A stretch of DNA of 64,000 nt from Pseudomonas sp. stari2 (GCF_040760005.1 NZ_CP099760.1:6046001-6110000), one strand, 5' to 3'. Positions 1 to 10,910 are shown, counted from the stretch's first letter. Numbers and translations: made by a program. The notes: generated from the letters alone by a model not told the origin.

Positions 1-307
1 TGACCGAGCTGAAGCCCAGCTGGATCGAGCGCTGGCAGACGTCAGGGCTGGTGCCGTGGTCCTGGTGCATGCACACCGGGATGTGCGGGAATTCTTCGAT
101 CGCGGCCAGGATCAGGTGACGCAGGAACGGCGCGCCGGCGTATTTGCGAGCGCCGGCCGAAGCCTGAACGATCACCGGGGAGTCAGTCTTGTCAGCGGCT
201 TCCATGATGGCGCGCATCTGCTCAAGGTTGTTGACGTTGAAGGCTGGAACGCCGTAGCCGAACTCGGCTGCGTGGTCCAGCATCTGGCGCATGCTGATAA
301 GTGCCAT
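1..307 (-). CDS. fba: Fructose-bisphosphate aldolase class II, N-terminal part (runs off left edge)
   Basis: Class II (zinc-dependent) aldolase interconverts fructose 1,6-bisphosphate with dihydroxyacetone phosphate and glyceraldehyde 3-phosphate in the cytoplasm. About 102 N-terminal residues are present. The translation starts [20 protein letters not shown] and contains the family segments [22 protein letters not shown] and CMHQDHG, the last including a metal-ligand histidine and catalytic-site aspartate. The ATG at 307 is preceded by a GGGAGAG Shine-Dalgarno. It is the last visible gene of the minus-strand run tkt-epd-pgk-lipoproteins-fba, which is a normal Pseudomonas neighbourhood. The C-terminus lies outside the window. 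Confidence 0.95.
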   Translation of the reverse strand, partial: MALISMRQMLDHAAEFGYGVPAFNVNNLEQMRAIMEAADKTDSPVIVQASAGARKYAGAPFLRHLILAAIEEFPHIPVCMHQDHGTSPDVCQRSIQLGFSSV

Positions 308-432
308 TGTGTGTGTCTCTCCCGGTTTGGGTCGTTAATCGTGCCAGCCTGCCGGAGCGGCGGCGGCTATTCAAGTGATTGCAGATCGGGGGTTGAGGCC
401 CGGCCTGGTGATTCGATAAAGCAAATTCTGTT

Positions 433-765
433 TTATTCGGCTTTGCAGCCCCGGCCGATCAAATCATTGGTAGCGACCCAGTAGACCAGGCCTTCATTAC
501 CTTTGATGTGAAACGCCAGCATGTCGTCGCTGTACAGCGCACCCGAGGCGCCCGGCTCTTCTTTCAGGCGATAGACCTGATCGCCACCGCCCAGTCGAAC
601 ATCGACTGCCTTCTGGCCGGCATCGGTGTAGCGCCACAGCACCTTGGCCTGGCTGTCGCAGGTCCAGGTGGTCCAGTTATCCACAGGGGTGGACGACTGG
701 AACGGGTTCCATTGCGCACAACCACCCAACAATCCCAGCGCCGCAACGGCGATCAAGCCTTTCAT
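433..765 (-). CDS. MliC-family lipoprotein (putative inhibitor of c-type lysozyme)
   Basis: A 110-residue lipoprotein with a short signal peptide ending in the lipobox LLGGC (Cys16), so it is probably anchored in the envelope. The mature part has the MliC-like order: a Trp/Cys segment (WTTWTCD), a Val-rich strand region, then SGALYSDDMLAFHIKGNEG, resembling the SGxxYxx...KG signature of MliC/PliC lysozyme inhibitors, and a late Cys (GRGC) that could pair with the first. The ATG at 765 follows a GAGGAA ribosome-binding site. It lies between a second small lipoprotein and fba inside the glycolytic operon. The family call rests on the motif pattern. Inhibitory activity is inferred from the family. 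Confidence 0.72.
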   Translation of the reverse strand: MKGLIAVAALGLLGGCAQWNPFQSSTPVDNWTTWTCDSQAKVLWRYTDAGQKAVDVRLGGGDQVYRLKEEPGASGALYSDDMLAFHIKGNEGLVYWVATNDLIGRGCKAE

Positions 766-822
766 CCGTGTTCCTCGACCGGCAGCGTACGCCGCCGGCC
801 CTGAGTTAAAGAGTCAGACCGG

Positions 823-1044
823 TCAAGGGCAACCATGTTCCTTGGCCGGGGTTTGCGTCTCGTATTTGTCCAGGCCTTCCGGCCCCGAGCGCTTGTTCAG
901 CACCGGGTTGGTTTCGGCCTGCCAGTCGGCCTGGTAGCAGCCTTTCTGTGCCTCGCCGGGTGCCGGCTCCGGCGCAGCCTTCGGGTTACTCCCGCAGGCT
1001 GCCAATGTACCGGTCAGCAACAACAGCGCTAACGACTTGACCAT
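823..1044 (-). CDS. Small hypothetical lipoprotein
   Basis: A 73-residue protein: MVKSLALLLLTGTLAACGSN gives a hydrophobic signal with lipobox LAAC (Cys17), so lipid attachment is likely. The mature part is short, Pro/Ala-rich at first (PKAAPEPAPGEAQKGC) and then polar, with two further cysteines. The ATG at 1044 has a well-placed GGAG site (GGCAAAGGAGTG). A longer reading frame continues upstream to 1311, but that part overlaps pgk and lacks a better start. It sits 34 bp downstream of pgk and is probably co-transcribed with it. I do not recognise a named family, and the function is unknown. Confidence 0.7.
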   Translation of the reverse strand: MVKSLALLLLTGTLAACGSNPKAAPEPAPGEAQKGCYQADWQAETNPVLNKRSGPEGLDKYETQTPAKEHGCP

Positions 1045-1078
1045 CTGAACACTCCTTTGCCTGGCCAAACGGGCGGCC

Positions 1079-2242
1079 TCAGGCCTTGGCCCGGCTTTCC
1101 AGGACTTCAACGGCCGGCAGCACCTTGCCTTCGACGAATTCGAGGAACGCGCCACCGCCGGTGGAAATGTAGGAGATCTTTTCCGCCACGCCATATTTAT
1201 CGATGGCGGCCAGGGTGTCGCCACCGCCGGCAATCGAGAACGCTGCGCTTTCAGCGATGGCTTCGGCCAGCACTTTGGTGCCGTTGCCGAACTGGTCAAA
1301 TTCGAACACACCGACCGGGCCGTTCCACAGGATGGTTTTCGACGACTTCAGCAGTTCGGCGAAGTTGGCGGCGGTTTGCGGGCCGATGTCGAGGATCATG
1401 TCGTCAGCAGCGACGTCAGCGATCAGTTTCACTGTCGCTTCGGCGCTTTCAGCGAATTCCTTGGCAACTACCACGTCGACCGGCAGCGGCACGCTGACCT
1501 TGGCGGCGATGGCGCGCGCGGTGTCCAGCAGGTCCGGCTCGTACAGCGACTTGCCGACCGGGTGACCGGCCGCAGCGAGGAAGGTGTTGGCGATGCCGCC
1601 GCCGACGATCAGTTGATCGCAGATCTGGCTCAGGCTGTTCAGCACGTCGAGTTTGGTCGAGACCTTGGAGCCGGCAACGATGGCCGCCATCGGCTTGGCC
1701 GGTGCGCCCAGAGCCTTGCCCAGTGCGTCGAGCTCAGCAGCCAGCAGCGGGCCGGCAGCGGCGACTCTGGCGAACTTGGCTACGCCGTGGGTCGAACCTT
1801 CGGCGCGGTGAGCAGTACCGAAAGCGTCCATCACGAACACGTCGCACAGGGCGGCGTATTGCTGGGCCAGTTCGTCGGCGTTCTTTTTCTCGCCCTTGTT
1901 GAAGCGCACGTTTTCGAACAGCACGATGTCGCCGGCCTTGACGTCAACGCCGCCCAGGTAATCGGCCACCAGCGGCACTTCGCGGCCCAGGGCCTTGCTC
2001 AGGTAGTCGGCGACAGGCTTGAGGCTGTTCTCGGCGGAGAACTCGCCTTCGGTCGGACGACCCAGGTGCGAGCAGACCATCACGGCCGCGCCTTTTTCCA
2101 GGGCCAGCTTGATGGTCGGCAGCGAAGCCAGGATACGCGCATCGCTGGTGACAACACCGTCCTTGACTGGGACGTTGAGGTCTTCGCGGATCAATACGCG
2201 CTTACCTTGCAGATCGAGGTCGGACATCTTCAACACGGTCAT
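1079..2242 (-). CDS. pgk: Phosphoglycerate kinase
   Basis: Transfers phosphate between 1,3-bisphosphoglycerate and ADP in glycolysis or, in the reverse direction, gluconeogenesis. The protein is 387 residues, the usual bacterial length. Visible family motifs are the N-terminal substrate-binding [39 protein letters not shown], the hinge/nucleotide region [11 protein letters not shown] and the C-terminal [14 protein letters not shown] chose the ATG at 2242 ([17 protein letters not shown]), which matches the Pseudomonas N-terminus, rather than the start three codons upstream. It lies 12 bp downstream of epd, so the two are very likely one transcript. Confidence 0.98.
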   Translation of the reverse strand: MTVLKMSDLDLQGKRVLIREDLNVPVKDGVVTSDARILASLPTIKLALEKGAAVMVCSHLGRPTEGEFSAENSLKPVADYLSKALGREVPLVADYLGGVDVKAGDIVLFENVRFNKGEKKNADELAQQYAALCDVFVMDAFGTAHRAEGSTHGVAKFARVAAAGPLLAAELDALGKALGAPAKPMAAIVAGSKVSTKLDVLNSLSQICDQLIVGGGIANTFLAAAGHPVGKSLYEPDLLDTARAIAAKVSVPLPVDVVVAKEFAESAEATVKLIADVAADDMILDIGPQTAANFAELLKSSKTILWNGPVGVFEFDQFGNGTKVLAEAIAESAAFSIAGGGDTLAAIDKYGVAEKISYISTGGGAFLEFVEGKVLPAVEVLESRAKA

Positions 2243-2254
2243 GGGTCGCACTTC

Positions 2255-3307
2255 CTACGGTTTTTTTGAAGTCGCTGTCTGCAGATAGTGTTCTGCAACA
2301 TCCAGCATTCGGTTGGCAAAACCCCATTCGTTGTCGAACCAGGCCAGGATGTTCACCAGCCGTGGGCCGGAAACGCGGGTCTGACTGGCATCGACGATGG
2401 CCGAATGTGGGTCATGATTAAAATCACAGCTAGCATGGGGAAGCTCGGTGTAGGCCAACAAACCCTTGAGCGGGCCGCTGGTGGCGGCGTCGCGCAGGAT
2501 CCGGTTGACCTCGCCGGCGTCGGTGTCGCTCGCGGTCTGCATCGTGATGTCGAGGCAGGACACGTTGACCGTCGGCACGCGTACGGCTTTGGCCTGAATT
2601 CGCCCGGCAAGTTCCGGCAGCAGGCGCTCGATACCACGCGCCAGACCGGTGGACACCGGGATCACCGACTGGAACGCCGAACGGGTGCGGCGCAGGTCTT
2701 CGTGGTGATAGGCGTCGATCACCGGCTGATCGTTCATCGCCGAGTGGATCGTGGTGATCGACACGTAATCCAGGCCGACCGCCTGATCCAGCAGACGCAA
2801 CAGCGGCACGCCACAGTTGGTGGTGCAGGAGGCGTTGGACACCAGTAGTTCGTCGCCGGTCAGGCAATCCTGATTGACGCCGTAGACGATGGTGGCGTCG
2901 ACATCCGCCTCACTGGCCATCGGCTGCGAAAACAGCACGCGCGGCGCGCCGGCGTCGAGGAAACGCTGGCCGTCTGCGCGGGTGTGGTAGGCACCGGAGC
3001 ATTCGAGCACCAGATCGACGCCCAGCGACGCCCAATCGATGCCTTCGGGGGTGGCACTGCGCAGGACCTTCACGCAGTCGCCATTAATATGCAGACAATC
3101 GCCGTCGACCTTCACTTCGCCCGGGAACCGGCCGTGGGTGGAGTCGAAGCGTGTCAGGTATTCGATGCTGGCCATGTCGGCCAGATCGTTGATCGCGACA
3201 ATTTCAAACCCTGCCGCCGAGCCTCGCTCGAACAACGCACGCAAGACGCAACGACCAATCCGGCCGTAGCCGTTGAGTGCAACTTTGTAGGGACGCGGTT
3301 GAGGCAT
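2255..3307 (-). CDS. epd: Erythrose-4-phosphate dehydrogenase (GAPDH-like)
   Basis: A 350-residue NAD-dependent aldehyde dehydrogenase of the GAPDH fold. In E. coli, Epd oxidises erythrose 4-phosphate to 4-phosphoerythronate for pyridoxal phosphate synthesis. The N-terminal Rossmann motif NGYGRIGRCVLRAL and the catalytic-cysteine motif SNASCTTNCGVPLL are visible, with ITTIHSAMNDQ and NEWGFANRMLDVA further on. The position between tkt and pgk is the classic epd location and separates it from a glycolytic gap. Discrimination from GAPDH rests mainly on this context and general resemblance, so some glyceraldehyde-3-phosphate activity is possible. Confidence 0.88.
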   Translation of the reverse strand: MPQPRPYKVALNGYGRIGRCVLRALFERGSAAGFEIVAINDLADMASIEYLTRFDSTHGRFPGEVKVDGDCLHINGDCVKVLRSATPEGIDWASLGVDLVLECSGAYHTRADGQRFLDAGAPRVLFSQPMASEADVDATIVYGVNQDCLTGDELLVSNASCTTNCGVPLLRLLDQAVGLDYVSITTIHSAMNDQPVIDAYHHEDLRRTRSAFQSVIPVSTGLARGIERLLPELAGRIQAKAVRVPTVNVSCLDITMQTASDTDAGEVNRILRDAATSGPLKGLLAYTELPHASCDFNHDPHSAIVDASQTRVSGPRLVNILAWFDNEWGFANRMLDVAEHYLQTATSKKP

Positions 3308-3360
3308 GGGGTTCTCGATTACCGTGTTGAATCCGTTATTGCATTGTTGTTCGAACCACC

Positions 3361-3459
3361 GCTATCGCGAGCAGGCTCGCTCCCACATTGGGTCTTCGCT
3401 GTGAACATTGTTTGTGTCACACAACAAATTCCCTGTGGGAGCGAGCCTGCTCCGGGCGG
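3361..3459. repeat. REPIN-like inverted pair of REP elements
   Basis: Two copies of a REP sequence lie in opposite orientation in the 195-bp gap between tkt and epd. The left copy (3361-3387) reads GCTATCGCGAGCAGGCTCGC followed by TCCCACA. The right copy (3434-3452) is its reverse complement, TGTGGGAGCGAGCCTGCTC, diverging afterwards. The spacer is about 46 bp. This matches the REP type widespread in P. fluorescens genomes. It may stabilise or attenuate the tkt-epd transcript. Confidence 0.85.
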
Positions 3460-3502
3460 CGTTCCGACGATTGGCGGCAGCCCAATCAACACAACGTCTG
3501 GA

Positions 3503-5500
3503 TCAGTCTTCCAGCAGCTCTTCAGCCTGACCCAGGATGTTTTCCAGGGTGAAACCGAACTCTTCGAACAATGCCGAAGCCGGAGCCGATTCACCGTAGG
3601 TGGTCATGCCGATCACGCGACCTTCCAGACCCACGTACTTGAACCAGAAGTCGGCGTGAGCCGCTTCGATCGCGATACGCGCGCCAACCTGCAACGGCAG
3701 GACCGATTGCTTGTAGCTGGCGTCCTGAGCGTCGAACAGGCTGGTGCAAGGCATCGAAACAACGCGCACCTTGCGGCCCTGCTCGGTCAGTTTGTCGTAG
3801 GCCTGAACGGCCAGGCCGACTTCCGAACCGGTAGCGATCAGGATCAACTCAGGCTCGCCTGCGCAGTCCTTCAGCACGTAGCCACCACGGCTGATGTCGG
3901 CGATCTGGCCGGCATCACGGGTCTGGTGCTGCAGGTTCTGACGGGAGAAGATCAGAGCGGACGGGCCGTCCTTGCGCTCCAGAGCGTTTTTCCAGGCCAC
4001 GGCCGATTCAACGGCATCGGCTGGACGCCAGGTGTCGAGGTTCGGCGTGCTGCGCAGGCTGGTCAGTTGCTCGATCGGCTGGTGCGTCGGGCCGTCTTCG
4101 CCCAGACCGATGGAGTCGTGGGTGTAGACGTGGATCACACGCTGCTTCATCAGAGCGGACATTCGCACCGCGTTGCGGGCGTATTCCATGAACATCAGGA
4201 AGGTCGCGCCGTAAGGCACCAGACCGCCATGCAGGGCAACGCCGTTCATGATTGCGGTCATGCCGAACTCGCGCACGCCGTAGTACATGTAGTTGCCGCT
4301 GGCGTCTTCGGCGCTGACGCCTTTGCAGCCTTTCCACAGGGTCAGGTTGGAACCGGCCAGGTCGGCCGAACCGCCCAGCACTTCCGGCAACAGCGGACCG
4401 AACGCGTTCAGGGCGTTCTGGCTGGCTTTACGGCTGGCGATGGTTTCGCCCTTGGCCGCGACTTCGGCGATGTAGGCATCGGCCTTCTCGGAGAAGTCAG
4501 CTGGCAGTTCGCCGCTCAGGCGACGGATCAATTCGTTGGCTTCGGTCGGGAACGCGGCAGAGTAGGCTGCAAAACGCTGGTCCCACTCGGCTTCGACGGC
4601 GCGGCCCTTTTCCTTGGCATCCCACTCGGCATAGATGTCGGCCGGGATTTCGAACGGACCGTGGTTCCAGTTCAGCGCCTGACGGGTCAGGGCGATTTCC
4701 GCGTCACCCAGCGGGGCGCCGTGGCAATCTTCCTTGCCCTGCTTGTTCGGCGAACCGAAACCGATGGTGGTCTTGCAGCAGATCAGGGTCGGCAGCGGGC
4801 TCTTGCGAGCAGTGTCGATGGCAGTCTTGATCTCTTCCGGGTCGTGACCGTCGACGTTGCGGATCACCTGCCAGTTGTAGGCTTCGAAACGCTTCGGCGT
4901 GTCATCGGTGAACCAGCCTTCGACTTCGCCGTCGATGGAGATGCCGTTGTCATCGTAGAAGGCGATCAGCTTGCCCAGGCCCAGGGTACCGGCCAGGGAA
5001 GCGACTTCGTGGGAAATGCCTTCCATCATGCAGCCATCACCCAGGAACACGTAGGTGTGGTGGTCGACGATGTTGTGGCCGGGACGGTTGAATTGCGCGC
5101 CCAGTACCTTTTCAGCCAGGGCGAAGCCCACGGCGTTGGCCAGACCCTGACCCAGCGGGCCGGTGGTGGTTTCAACGCCCGGGGTGTAACCGAATTCCGG
5201 GTGGCCCGGGGTGCGGCTGTGCAACTGACGGAACTGTTTCAGGTCGTCGATCGACAGGTCGTAGCCGGTCAGGTGCAGCAGCGAATAGATCAACATCGAG
5301 CCGTGGCCGTTGGACAGCACGAAGCGGTCACGGTCGGCGAAGGATGGATTGCTCGGGTTGTGCTTGAGGTAGTCGCGCCAAAGCACTTCGGCAATATCTG
5401 CCATACCCATAGGGGCACCGGGATGGCCGCTGTTGGCTTTTTGCACGGCATCCATGCTGAGGGCACGAATGGCGTTGGCACGCTCACGACGGCTAGGCAT
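3503..5500 (-). CDS. tkt: Transketolase
   Basis: Thiamine-diphosphate enzyme of the pentose phosphate pathway that moves two-carbon ketol units between sugar phosphates; it also makes erythrose 4-phosphate, the substrate of the adjacent epd. It has 665 residues, the normal length. The N-terminal [17 protein letters not shown], the thiamine-diphosphate motif [19 protein letters not shown], the [13 protein letters not shown] region and the pyrimidine-domain [20 protein letters not shown] are all present. The ATG at 5500 has an AGGAG site. It is the first gene of the minus-strand operon and is divergent from the ArsR-methyltransferase gene. The 5' leader can form a hairpin (5559-5573). Confidence 0.98.
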   Translation of the reverse strand: MPSRRERANAIRALSMDAVQKANSGHPGAPMGMADIAEVLWRDYLKHNPSNPSFADRDRFVLSNGHGSMLIYSLLHLTGYDLSIDDLKQFRQLHSRTPGHPEFGYTPGVETTTGPLGQGLANAVGFALAEKVLGAQFNRPGHNIVDHHTYVFLGDGCMMEGISHEVASLAGTLGLGKLIAFYDDNGISIDGEVEGWFTDDTPKRFEAYNWQVIRNVDGHDPEEIKTAIDTARKSPLPTLICCKTTIGFGSPNKQGKEDCHGAPLGDAEIALTRQALNWNHGPFEIPADIYAEWDAKEKGRAVEAEWDQRFAAYSAAFPTEANELIRRLSGELPADFSEKADAYIAEVAAKGETIASRKASQNALNAFGPLLPEVLGGSADLAGSNLTLWKGCKGVSAEDASGNYMYYGVREFGMTAIMNGVALHGGLVPYGATFLMFMEYARNAVRMSALMKQRVIHVYTHDSIGLGEDGPTHQPIEQLTSLRSTPNLDTWRPADAVESAVAWKNALERKDGPSALIFSRQNLQHQTRDAGQIADISRGGYVLKDCAGEPELILIATGSEVGLAVQAYDKLTEQGRKVRVVSMPCTSLFDAQDASYKQSVLPLQVGARIAIEAAHADFWFKYVGLEGRVIGMTTYGESAPASALFEEFGFTLENILGQAEELLED

Positions 5501-5706
5501 CGCTGATCTCCTGGGTGTGAATAGATTGAAACGGAAAAAAGGAGGGCATTTTCCCTCACCCGAGCGCCTCGGGGCAATGACAGATAGTCATCCGGAGGCG
5601 TTTTTCCAATGGATAACATCGGTTTCGGCTGGTGAAACCTTTCCGCTGTTCGTCTGTAGAGTTAACCGGTCAGTGAGAAGTGCAATAAAAAGTGCCACCC
5701 ATCGAG

Positions 5707-5730
5707 CAATATCAAAACTTTTTGATATTG
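5707..5730. promoter_or_regulatory. Perfect 24-bp palindrome, candidate operator of the ArsR-family regulator
   Basis: Two perfectly complementary 11-bp arms, CAATATCAAAA and TTTTGATATTG, are separated by CT. The site lies in the 271-bp divergent region between tkt and the ArsR-methyltransferase gene, centred about 53 bp upstream of the latter's ATG. ArsR-family dimers typically bind AT-rich inverted repeats of this kind near their own promoters. Binding and the identity of the regulator are inferred. The rest of 5501-5771 holds the small CCCGAG/CTCGGG hairpin in the tkt leader and no other gene. Confidence 0.6.
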
Positions 5731-5771
5731 ACCTTGCGGTGTTTTCCGGCCGTCTCTAGACTGCTGGCCCT

Positions 5772-6767
5772 ATGAACTTACGCGTGCCTTCCATTCGCCA
5801 TGACGATTGCGACGAGCTGGCGGCCCTTTGCAAGGCCGGCGGCGATCCGCTGCGGCTGAATGTATTGCGCGCCCTGGCCAACGATTCGTTCGGCGTACTG
5901 GAACTGGCGCAGATTTTCGATATCGGCCAGTCCGGCATGAGCCATCACCTCAAGGTATTGGCGCAAGCCGATCTGGTGGCGACTCGGCGCGAAGGCAATG
6001 CGATTTTCTATCGCCGCGCCCTGCCCCACACCGAGTTGCTGGGCGGCAAGTTGCACGCTGCATTGTTAGAAGAAGTCGACAATCTGGCGCTGCCGGCCGA
6101 CGTGGAAACACGAATCGCACAGGTCCATGGACAGCGTGCTGCCAACAGCCAGGACTTTTTCGCCCGGGTCGCGGAGAAATTCCGCGCCCAGCAGGATTTG
6201 ATTGCCGGCCTGCCGCAATACCGTGAAAGCGTGCTGGCCCTGCTCGACAAACTGAATTTCAATGGCGCTGCCACGGCCATTGAAGTCGGCCCCGGCGATG
6301 GTGCATTCCTGCCGGAACTGGCGCGTCGCTTCGGCACCGTAACCGCACTGGACAACAGCGCGGCGATGCTCGAACTGGCCCGCCAGGTATGTGAACGTGA
6401 AAAGCTGACTAACGTCAGCCTGCAATTGGCCGATGCATTGAATGGCGTGAGCCTTCAGGCCGATTGCGTGGTGTTGAACATGGTGTTGCACCATTTCGCC
6501 GCGCCGGCCGAAGCGCTCAAGCACATGGCCAGCCTGCTGCAACCGGGCGGTAGCCTGCTCGTGACAGAGTTATGTAGCCACAACCAGAGTTGGGCCAGGG
6601 AGGCCTGCGGTGATCTGTGGTTGGGGTTTGAACAGGACGATCTGGCCCGTTGGGCCACCGCTGCGGGACTCGTTCCCGGGGAAAGCCTCTATGTAGGCTT
6701 ACGTAATGGTTTCCAGATCCAGGTCCGCCATTTTCAGCGACCGGCTGGCGACACTCACCATCGGTAA
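5772..6767 (+). CDS. ArsR-family winged-helix regulator fused to a SAM-dependent methyltransferase domain
   Basis: A 331-residue two-domain protein. Residues about 10-95 form an ArsR-type winged helix: DPLRLNVLRALANDSFGVLE, then LAQIFDIGQSGMSHHLKVL as the recognition-helix segment and ATRREGNAIFYRRAL as the wing. Residues about 140-325 are a class I methyltransferase fold with motif I EVGPGDGAFLPEL, the acidic residue TALDNSAAM and VLNMVLHHF as motif IV. It lies 18 bp upstream of metK and is probably co-transcribed. The architecture and location suggest a sensor of S-adenosylmethionine or S-adenosylhomocysteine, like the described SahR regulators, rather than an active methyltransferase. There is no strong Shine-Dalgarno, so leaderless or weak translation is possible. 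Confidence 0.87.
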   Translation: MNLRVPSIRHDDCDELAALCKAGGDPLRLNVLRALANDSFGVLELAQIFDIGQSGMSHHLKVLAQADLVATRREGNAIFYRRALPHTELLGGKLHAALLEEVDNLALPADVETRIAQVHGQRAANSQDFFARVAEKFRAQQDLIAGLPQYRESVLALLDKLNFNGAATAIEVGPGDGAFLPELARRFGTVTALDNSAAMLELARQVCEREKLTNVSLQLADALNGVSLQADCVVLNMVLHHFAAPAEALKHMASLLQPGGSLLVTELCSHNQSWAREACGDLWLGFEQDDLARWATAAGLVPGESLYVGLRNGFQIQVRHFQRPAGDTHHR

Positions 6768-6785
6768 ATTCAGGAAAACATCGAG

Positions 6786-7976
6786 ATGAGCGAATACTCC
6801 CTCTTCACCTCCGAGTCCGTGTCTGAAGGACATCCGGACAAAATCGCCGACCAGATTTCCGATGCAGTGCTGGACGCCATCATCGCCCAGGACAAGCACG
6901 CACGCGTTGCGGTGGAAACCTTGGTCAAGACTGGCGTGGCCATCGTTGCCGGTGAAGTGACCACCAGCGCCTGGGTCGACCTGGAGCAGATCGTTCGTGA
7001 CGTGATCTGCGACATCGGCTACACCAGCTCCGACGTCGGCTTCGACGGCGCTACCTGCGGCGTGATGAACATCATCGGCAAGCAGTCGCCTGACATCAAC
7101 CAGGGCGTTGACCGTGCCAAGCCTGAAGATCAGGGCGCCGGCGACCAGGGCCTGATGTTCGGCTACGCCAGCAACGAAACCGACGTGCTGATGCCGGCAC
7201 CGATCACCTTCTCGCACCAACTGGTGCAGCGTCAGGCTGAAGCCCGTAAATCGGGTCTGCTGCCTTGGCTGCGTCCGGACGCCAAGTCGCAAGTGACCTG
7301 CCGTTACGAAGGCGGCAAGGTTGTCGGTATCGACGCCGTGGTCCTGTCGACACAGCACAACCCTGAAGTGTCGTACAACGACCTGCGCGAAGGCGTGATG
7401 GAGCTGATCGTCAAGCACGTGCTGCCTGCCGAACTGCTGAGCAAGGACACCCAGTTCCACATCAACCCGACTGGCCAGTTCATCATCGGCGGCCCGGTTG
7501 GCGACTGCGGCCTGACCGGTCGCAAGATCATCGTCGACAGCTACGGCGGCATGGCCCGTCACGGCGGCGGCGCGTTCTCCGGTAAAGATCCATCGAAGGT
7601 TGACCGTTCGGCTGCCTACGCTGGCCGTTATGTTGCCAAGAACATCGTGGCTGCTGGCCTGGCCGAGCGTTGCGAGATTCAGGTTTCCTACGCGATCGGT
7701 GTGGCCCAGCCTACTTCGATCTCGCTGAACACCTTCGGCACCGGCAAGATCAGCGATGACAAGATCATCAAACTGGTCCGCGAAGTGTTCGACCTGCGTC
7801 CATACGCAATCACCACCATGCTCGACCTGCTGCACCCGATGTACCAGGAAACCGCAGCCTACGGCCACTTCGGCCGTGCTCCGCAGACCAAGACTGTTGG
7901 CGAAGACACTTTCTCCACTTTCACCTGGGAAAAAACCGACCGCGCCGACGCTCTGCGTTCTGCTGCCGGCCTGTAA
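6786..7976 (+). CDS. metK: S-adenosylmethionine synthetase
   Basis: Makes S-adenosylmethionine from methionine and ATP in the cytoplasm. The protein is 396 residues, the family norm. Hallmarks are the N-terminal [20 protein letters not shown] (ATP and metal site), the hexapeptide region [12 protein letters not shown] and the P-loop-like [19 protein letters not shown]. It directly follows the ArsR-methyltransferase gene and ends in a strong intrinsic terminator. ahcY and metF about 10 kb downstream, together with metX/metW near the right edge, complete much of the methionine/SAM cycle in this window. Confidence 0.99.
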   Translation: MSEYSLFTSESVSEGHPDKIADQISDAVLDAIIAQDKHARVAVETLVKTGVAIVAGEVTTSAWVDLEQIVRDVICDIGYTSSDVGFDGATCGVMNIIGKQSPDINQGVDRAKPEDQGAGDQGLMFGYASNETDVLMPAPITFSHQLVQRQAEARKSGLLPWLRPDAKSQVTCRYEGGKVVGIDAVVLSTQHNPEVSYNDLREGVMELIVKHVLPAELLSKDTQFHINPTGQFIIGGPVGDCGLTGRKIIVDSYGGMARHGGGAFSGKDPSKVDRSAAYAGRYVAKNIVAAGLAERCEIQVSYAIGVAQPTSISLNTFGTGKISDDKIIKLVREVFDLRPYAITTMLDLLHPMYQETAAYGHFGRAPQTKTVGEDTFSTFTWEKTDRADALRSAAGL

Positions 7977-7994
7977 TTTCCTGGCGATACAAGA

Positions 7995-8026
7995 AGCCCC
8001 GCACGGTTCGCCGTGCGGGGCTTTTT
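7995..8026 (+). terminator. Intrinsic terminator after metK
   Basis: A perfect 12-bp stem (AGCCCCGCACGG / CCGTGCGGGGCT) with a TTCG tetraloop, running into a T tract, 18 bp after the metK stop codon. Confidence 0.93.
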
Positions 8027-8103
8027 CATGGCCGCGAAACACCCGGCAAAACAGCCGACCGGCCCGCTGGAAAATCCCGGCTAGCCTTCAGGTATCTCCC
8101 TGA

Positions 8104-9798
<1,695 letters not shown>

Positions 9799-9894
9799 AC
9801 ATGCATCCCGGTACGCCGGGAACCCAACAGTCGCCGAAGCGCTCCAACAGCGCAGTGCTTTCCCGACCCGATTGCCTTTGCACATGGAGCTTTT

Positions 9895-10290
9895 ATGAAA
9901 TTTCTCGCACCGCTCGCCATGCTGACTCTTTGTGGCGTAATGGCCGCCCCCGCGATGGCTGGCGAAGACGCCCCGGGTCTGACCGGTTGTGCTGCCAAGA
10001 AGCAAGGCATCATCAATCAGATCGAACAGGCCAAATCCCGCGGCAACGCTGACCAGCAGGCCGGTCTGGAAACCGCCCTGCGCGAAGTCACCGAACACTG
10101 CACCGACGCCGGTCTGAAAAAGGAACGTGAAAACAAGGTGCTCGACGCCAAGCACGAAGTGAGCAAGCGCCAGGCAGATCTCGACAAAGCGATGAAGAAA
10201 GGCGATCCGGAGAAGATCGACAAGCGCAAGAACAAGCTCGCCGAGTCGCGCAAGGAATTGCAGGACGCGCTGGACGAACTGGACAAGTAA
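9895..10290 (+). CDS. DUF1090 (YqjC-like) periplasmic protein
   Basis: 131 residues with a clear signal peptide (MKFLAPLAMLTLCGVMAAPA, then MAG) and a mature part that is almost entirely charged helix: GCAAKKQGIINQIEQAK, two cysteines about 40 residues apart (GLTGC, EHC), then a Lys/Glu/Asp-rich coiled coil to the end. This matches the DUF1090 family, of which E. coli YqjC is a member. The function is unknown, and a periplasmic location is inferred from the signal. It has its own transcription unit and ends at a hairpin shared with the convergent cytochrome gene. Confidence 0.88.
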   Translation: MKFLAPLAMLTLCGVMAAPAMAGEDAPGLTGCAAKKQGIINQIEQAKSRGNADQQAGLETALREVTEHCTDAGLKKERENKVLDAKHEVSKRQADLDKAMKKGDPEKIDKRKNKLAESRKELQDALDELDK

Positions 10291-10295
10291 CAAAG

Positions 10296-10328
10296 CAAGG
10301 GATCACAGCCAGAGGCTGCGATCCCTTG
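10296..10328. terminator. Bidirectional hairpin between convergent genes
   Basis: CAAGGGATC pairs with GATCCCTTG and the inner CAGCC with GGCTG, with one mismatch and an AGA loop. It lies between the convergent DUF1090 and cytochrome c' genes. No long T tract follows on either strand, so termination efficiency is uncertain. Confidence 0.6.
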
Positions 10329-10332
10329 AACA

Positions 10333-10782
10333 TCAATGATCCCGAAACTCTTTATGACAGGCACTGCAGGCATCTTCGACCTTCTGCACCGCCGGCCCCA
10401 GGTTACTGGCCTTGTACGGCTGAACCTTGCTGGCGATCACCAGCTCACCAGTAGCCGCCTCGAGGGTCCGGGCCATTTCCTGGAAACGTGCCTGTCGCTG
10501 CCAGACATCGTCCTTGGCGCTGGTGTGATCTTCTTCGCGCACCGACGGGAAATGCTTCCACGGTTCATGGGACAGCGCATCGAGCTTGACCGCGCCTTCC
10601 GTGAATTTCGGCCCGTCGAAGGGGATGCGTCCGCGCAGCATGCCGCCCAGATCTTCGCCGGTCTTGAGCATCTGCTTGAAGATCGCCTTGCGCTGGCCCA
10701 ACGGGGAATTGGGATCGACACCGCCGCAGGCGGACAAGGTCAGACAGGCCAGCAATACAACAGAAAGTCTTTTAAGAGTCAT
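10333..10782 (-). CDS. Cytochrome c'-type lipoprotein
   Basis: 149 residues. The N-terminal hydrophobic signal ends in the lipobox LSAC (Cys19), so the protein is probably membrane-anchored. The mature part has the cytochrome c' pattern: a helix near the start (LGQRKAIFKQMLKTGEDLGGML), FPSVREEDHTSAKDDVWQ in the middle and a C-terminal haem-binding CSACHKEFRDH (CXXCH with the following Lys typical of class II c cytochromes). Such proteins bind NO or CO or carry out electron transfer. The role here is not known. It is a single gene between DUF1090 and mltA, transcribed on the opposite strand. A lipid anchor is less common than a soluble form. Confidence 0.86.
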   Translation of the reverse strand: MTLKRLSVVLLACLTLSACGGVDPNSPLGQRKAIFKQMLKTGEDLGGMLRGRIPFDGPKFTEGAVKLDALSHEPWKHFPSVREEDHTSAKDDVWQRQARFQEMARTLEAATGELVIASKVQPYKASNLGPAVQKVEDACSACHKEFRDH

Positions 10783-10910
10783 GGTGGCTTCAGGTCACGG
10801 AATTCGGCGGCCAGTATCCTCGCCTCACCGCCAAACACCAATAGCCCTATTAATAATACGGGTTGCTTGCGCGCATGGAGCACGCCTGCAACCGACACAG
10901 GAAACTCTCC

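Noticed and set aside
2984..5506. Plus-strand open frame of 840 codons opposite tkt and epd
   Set aside because: It is the reverse complement of tkt and the start of epd, with no family motif. A codon-usage shadow.
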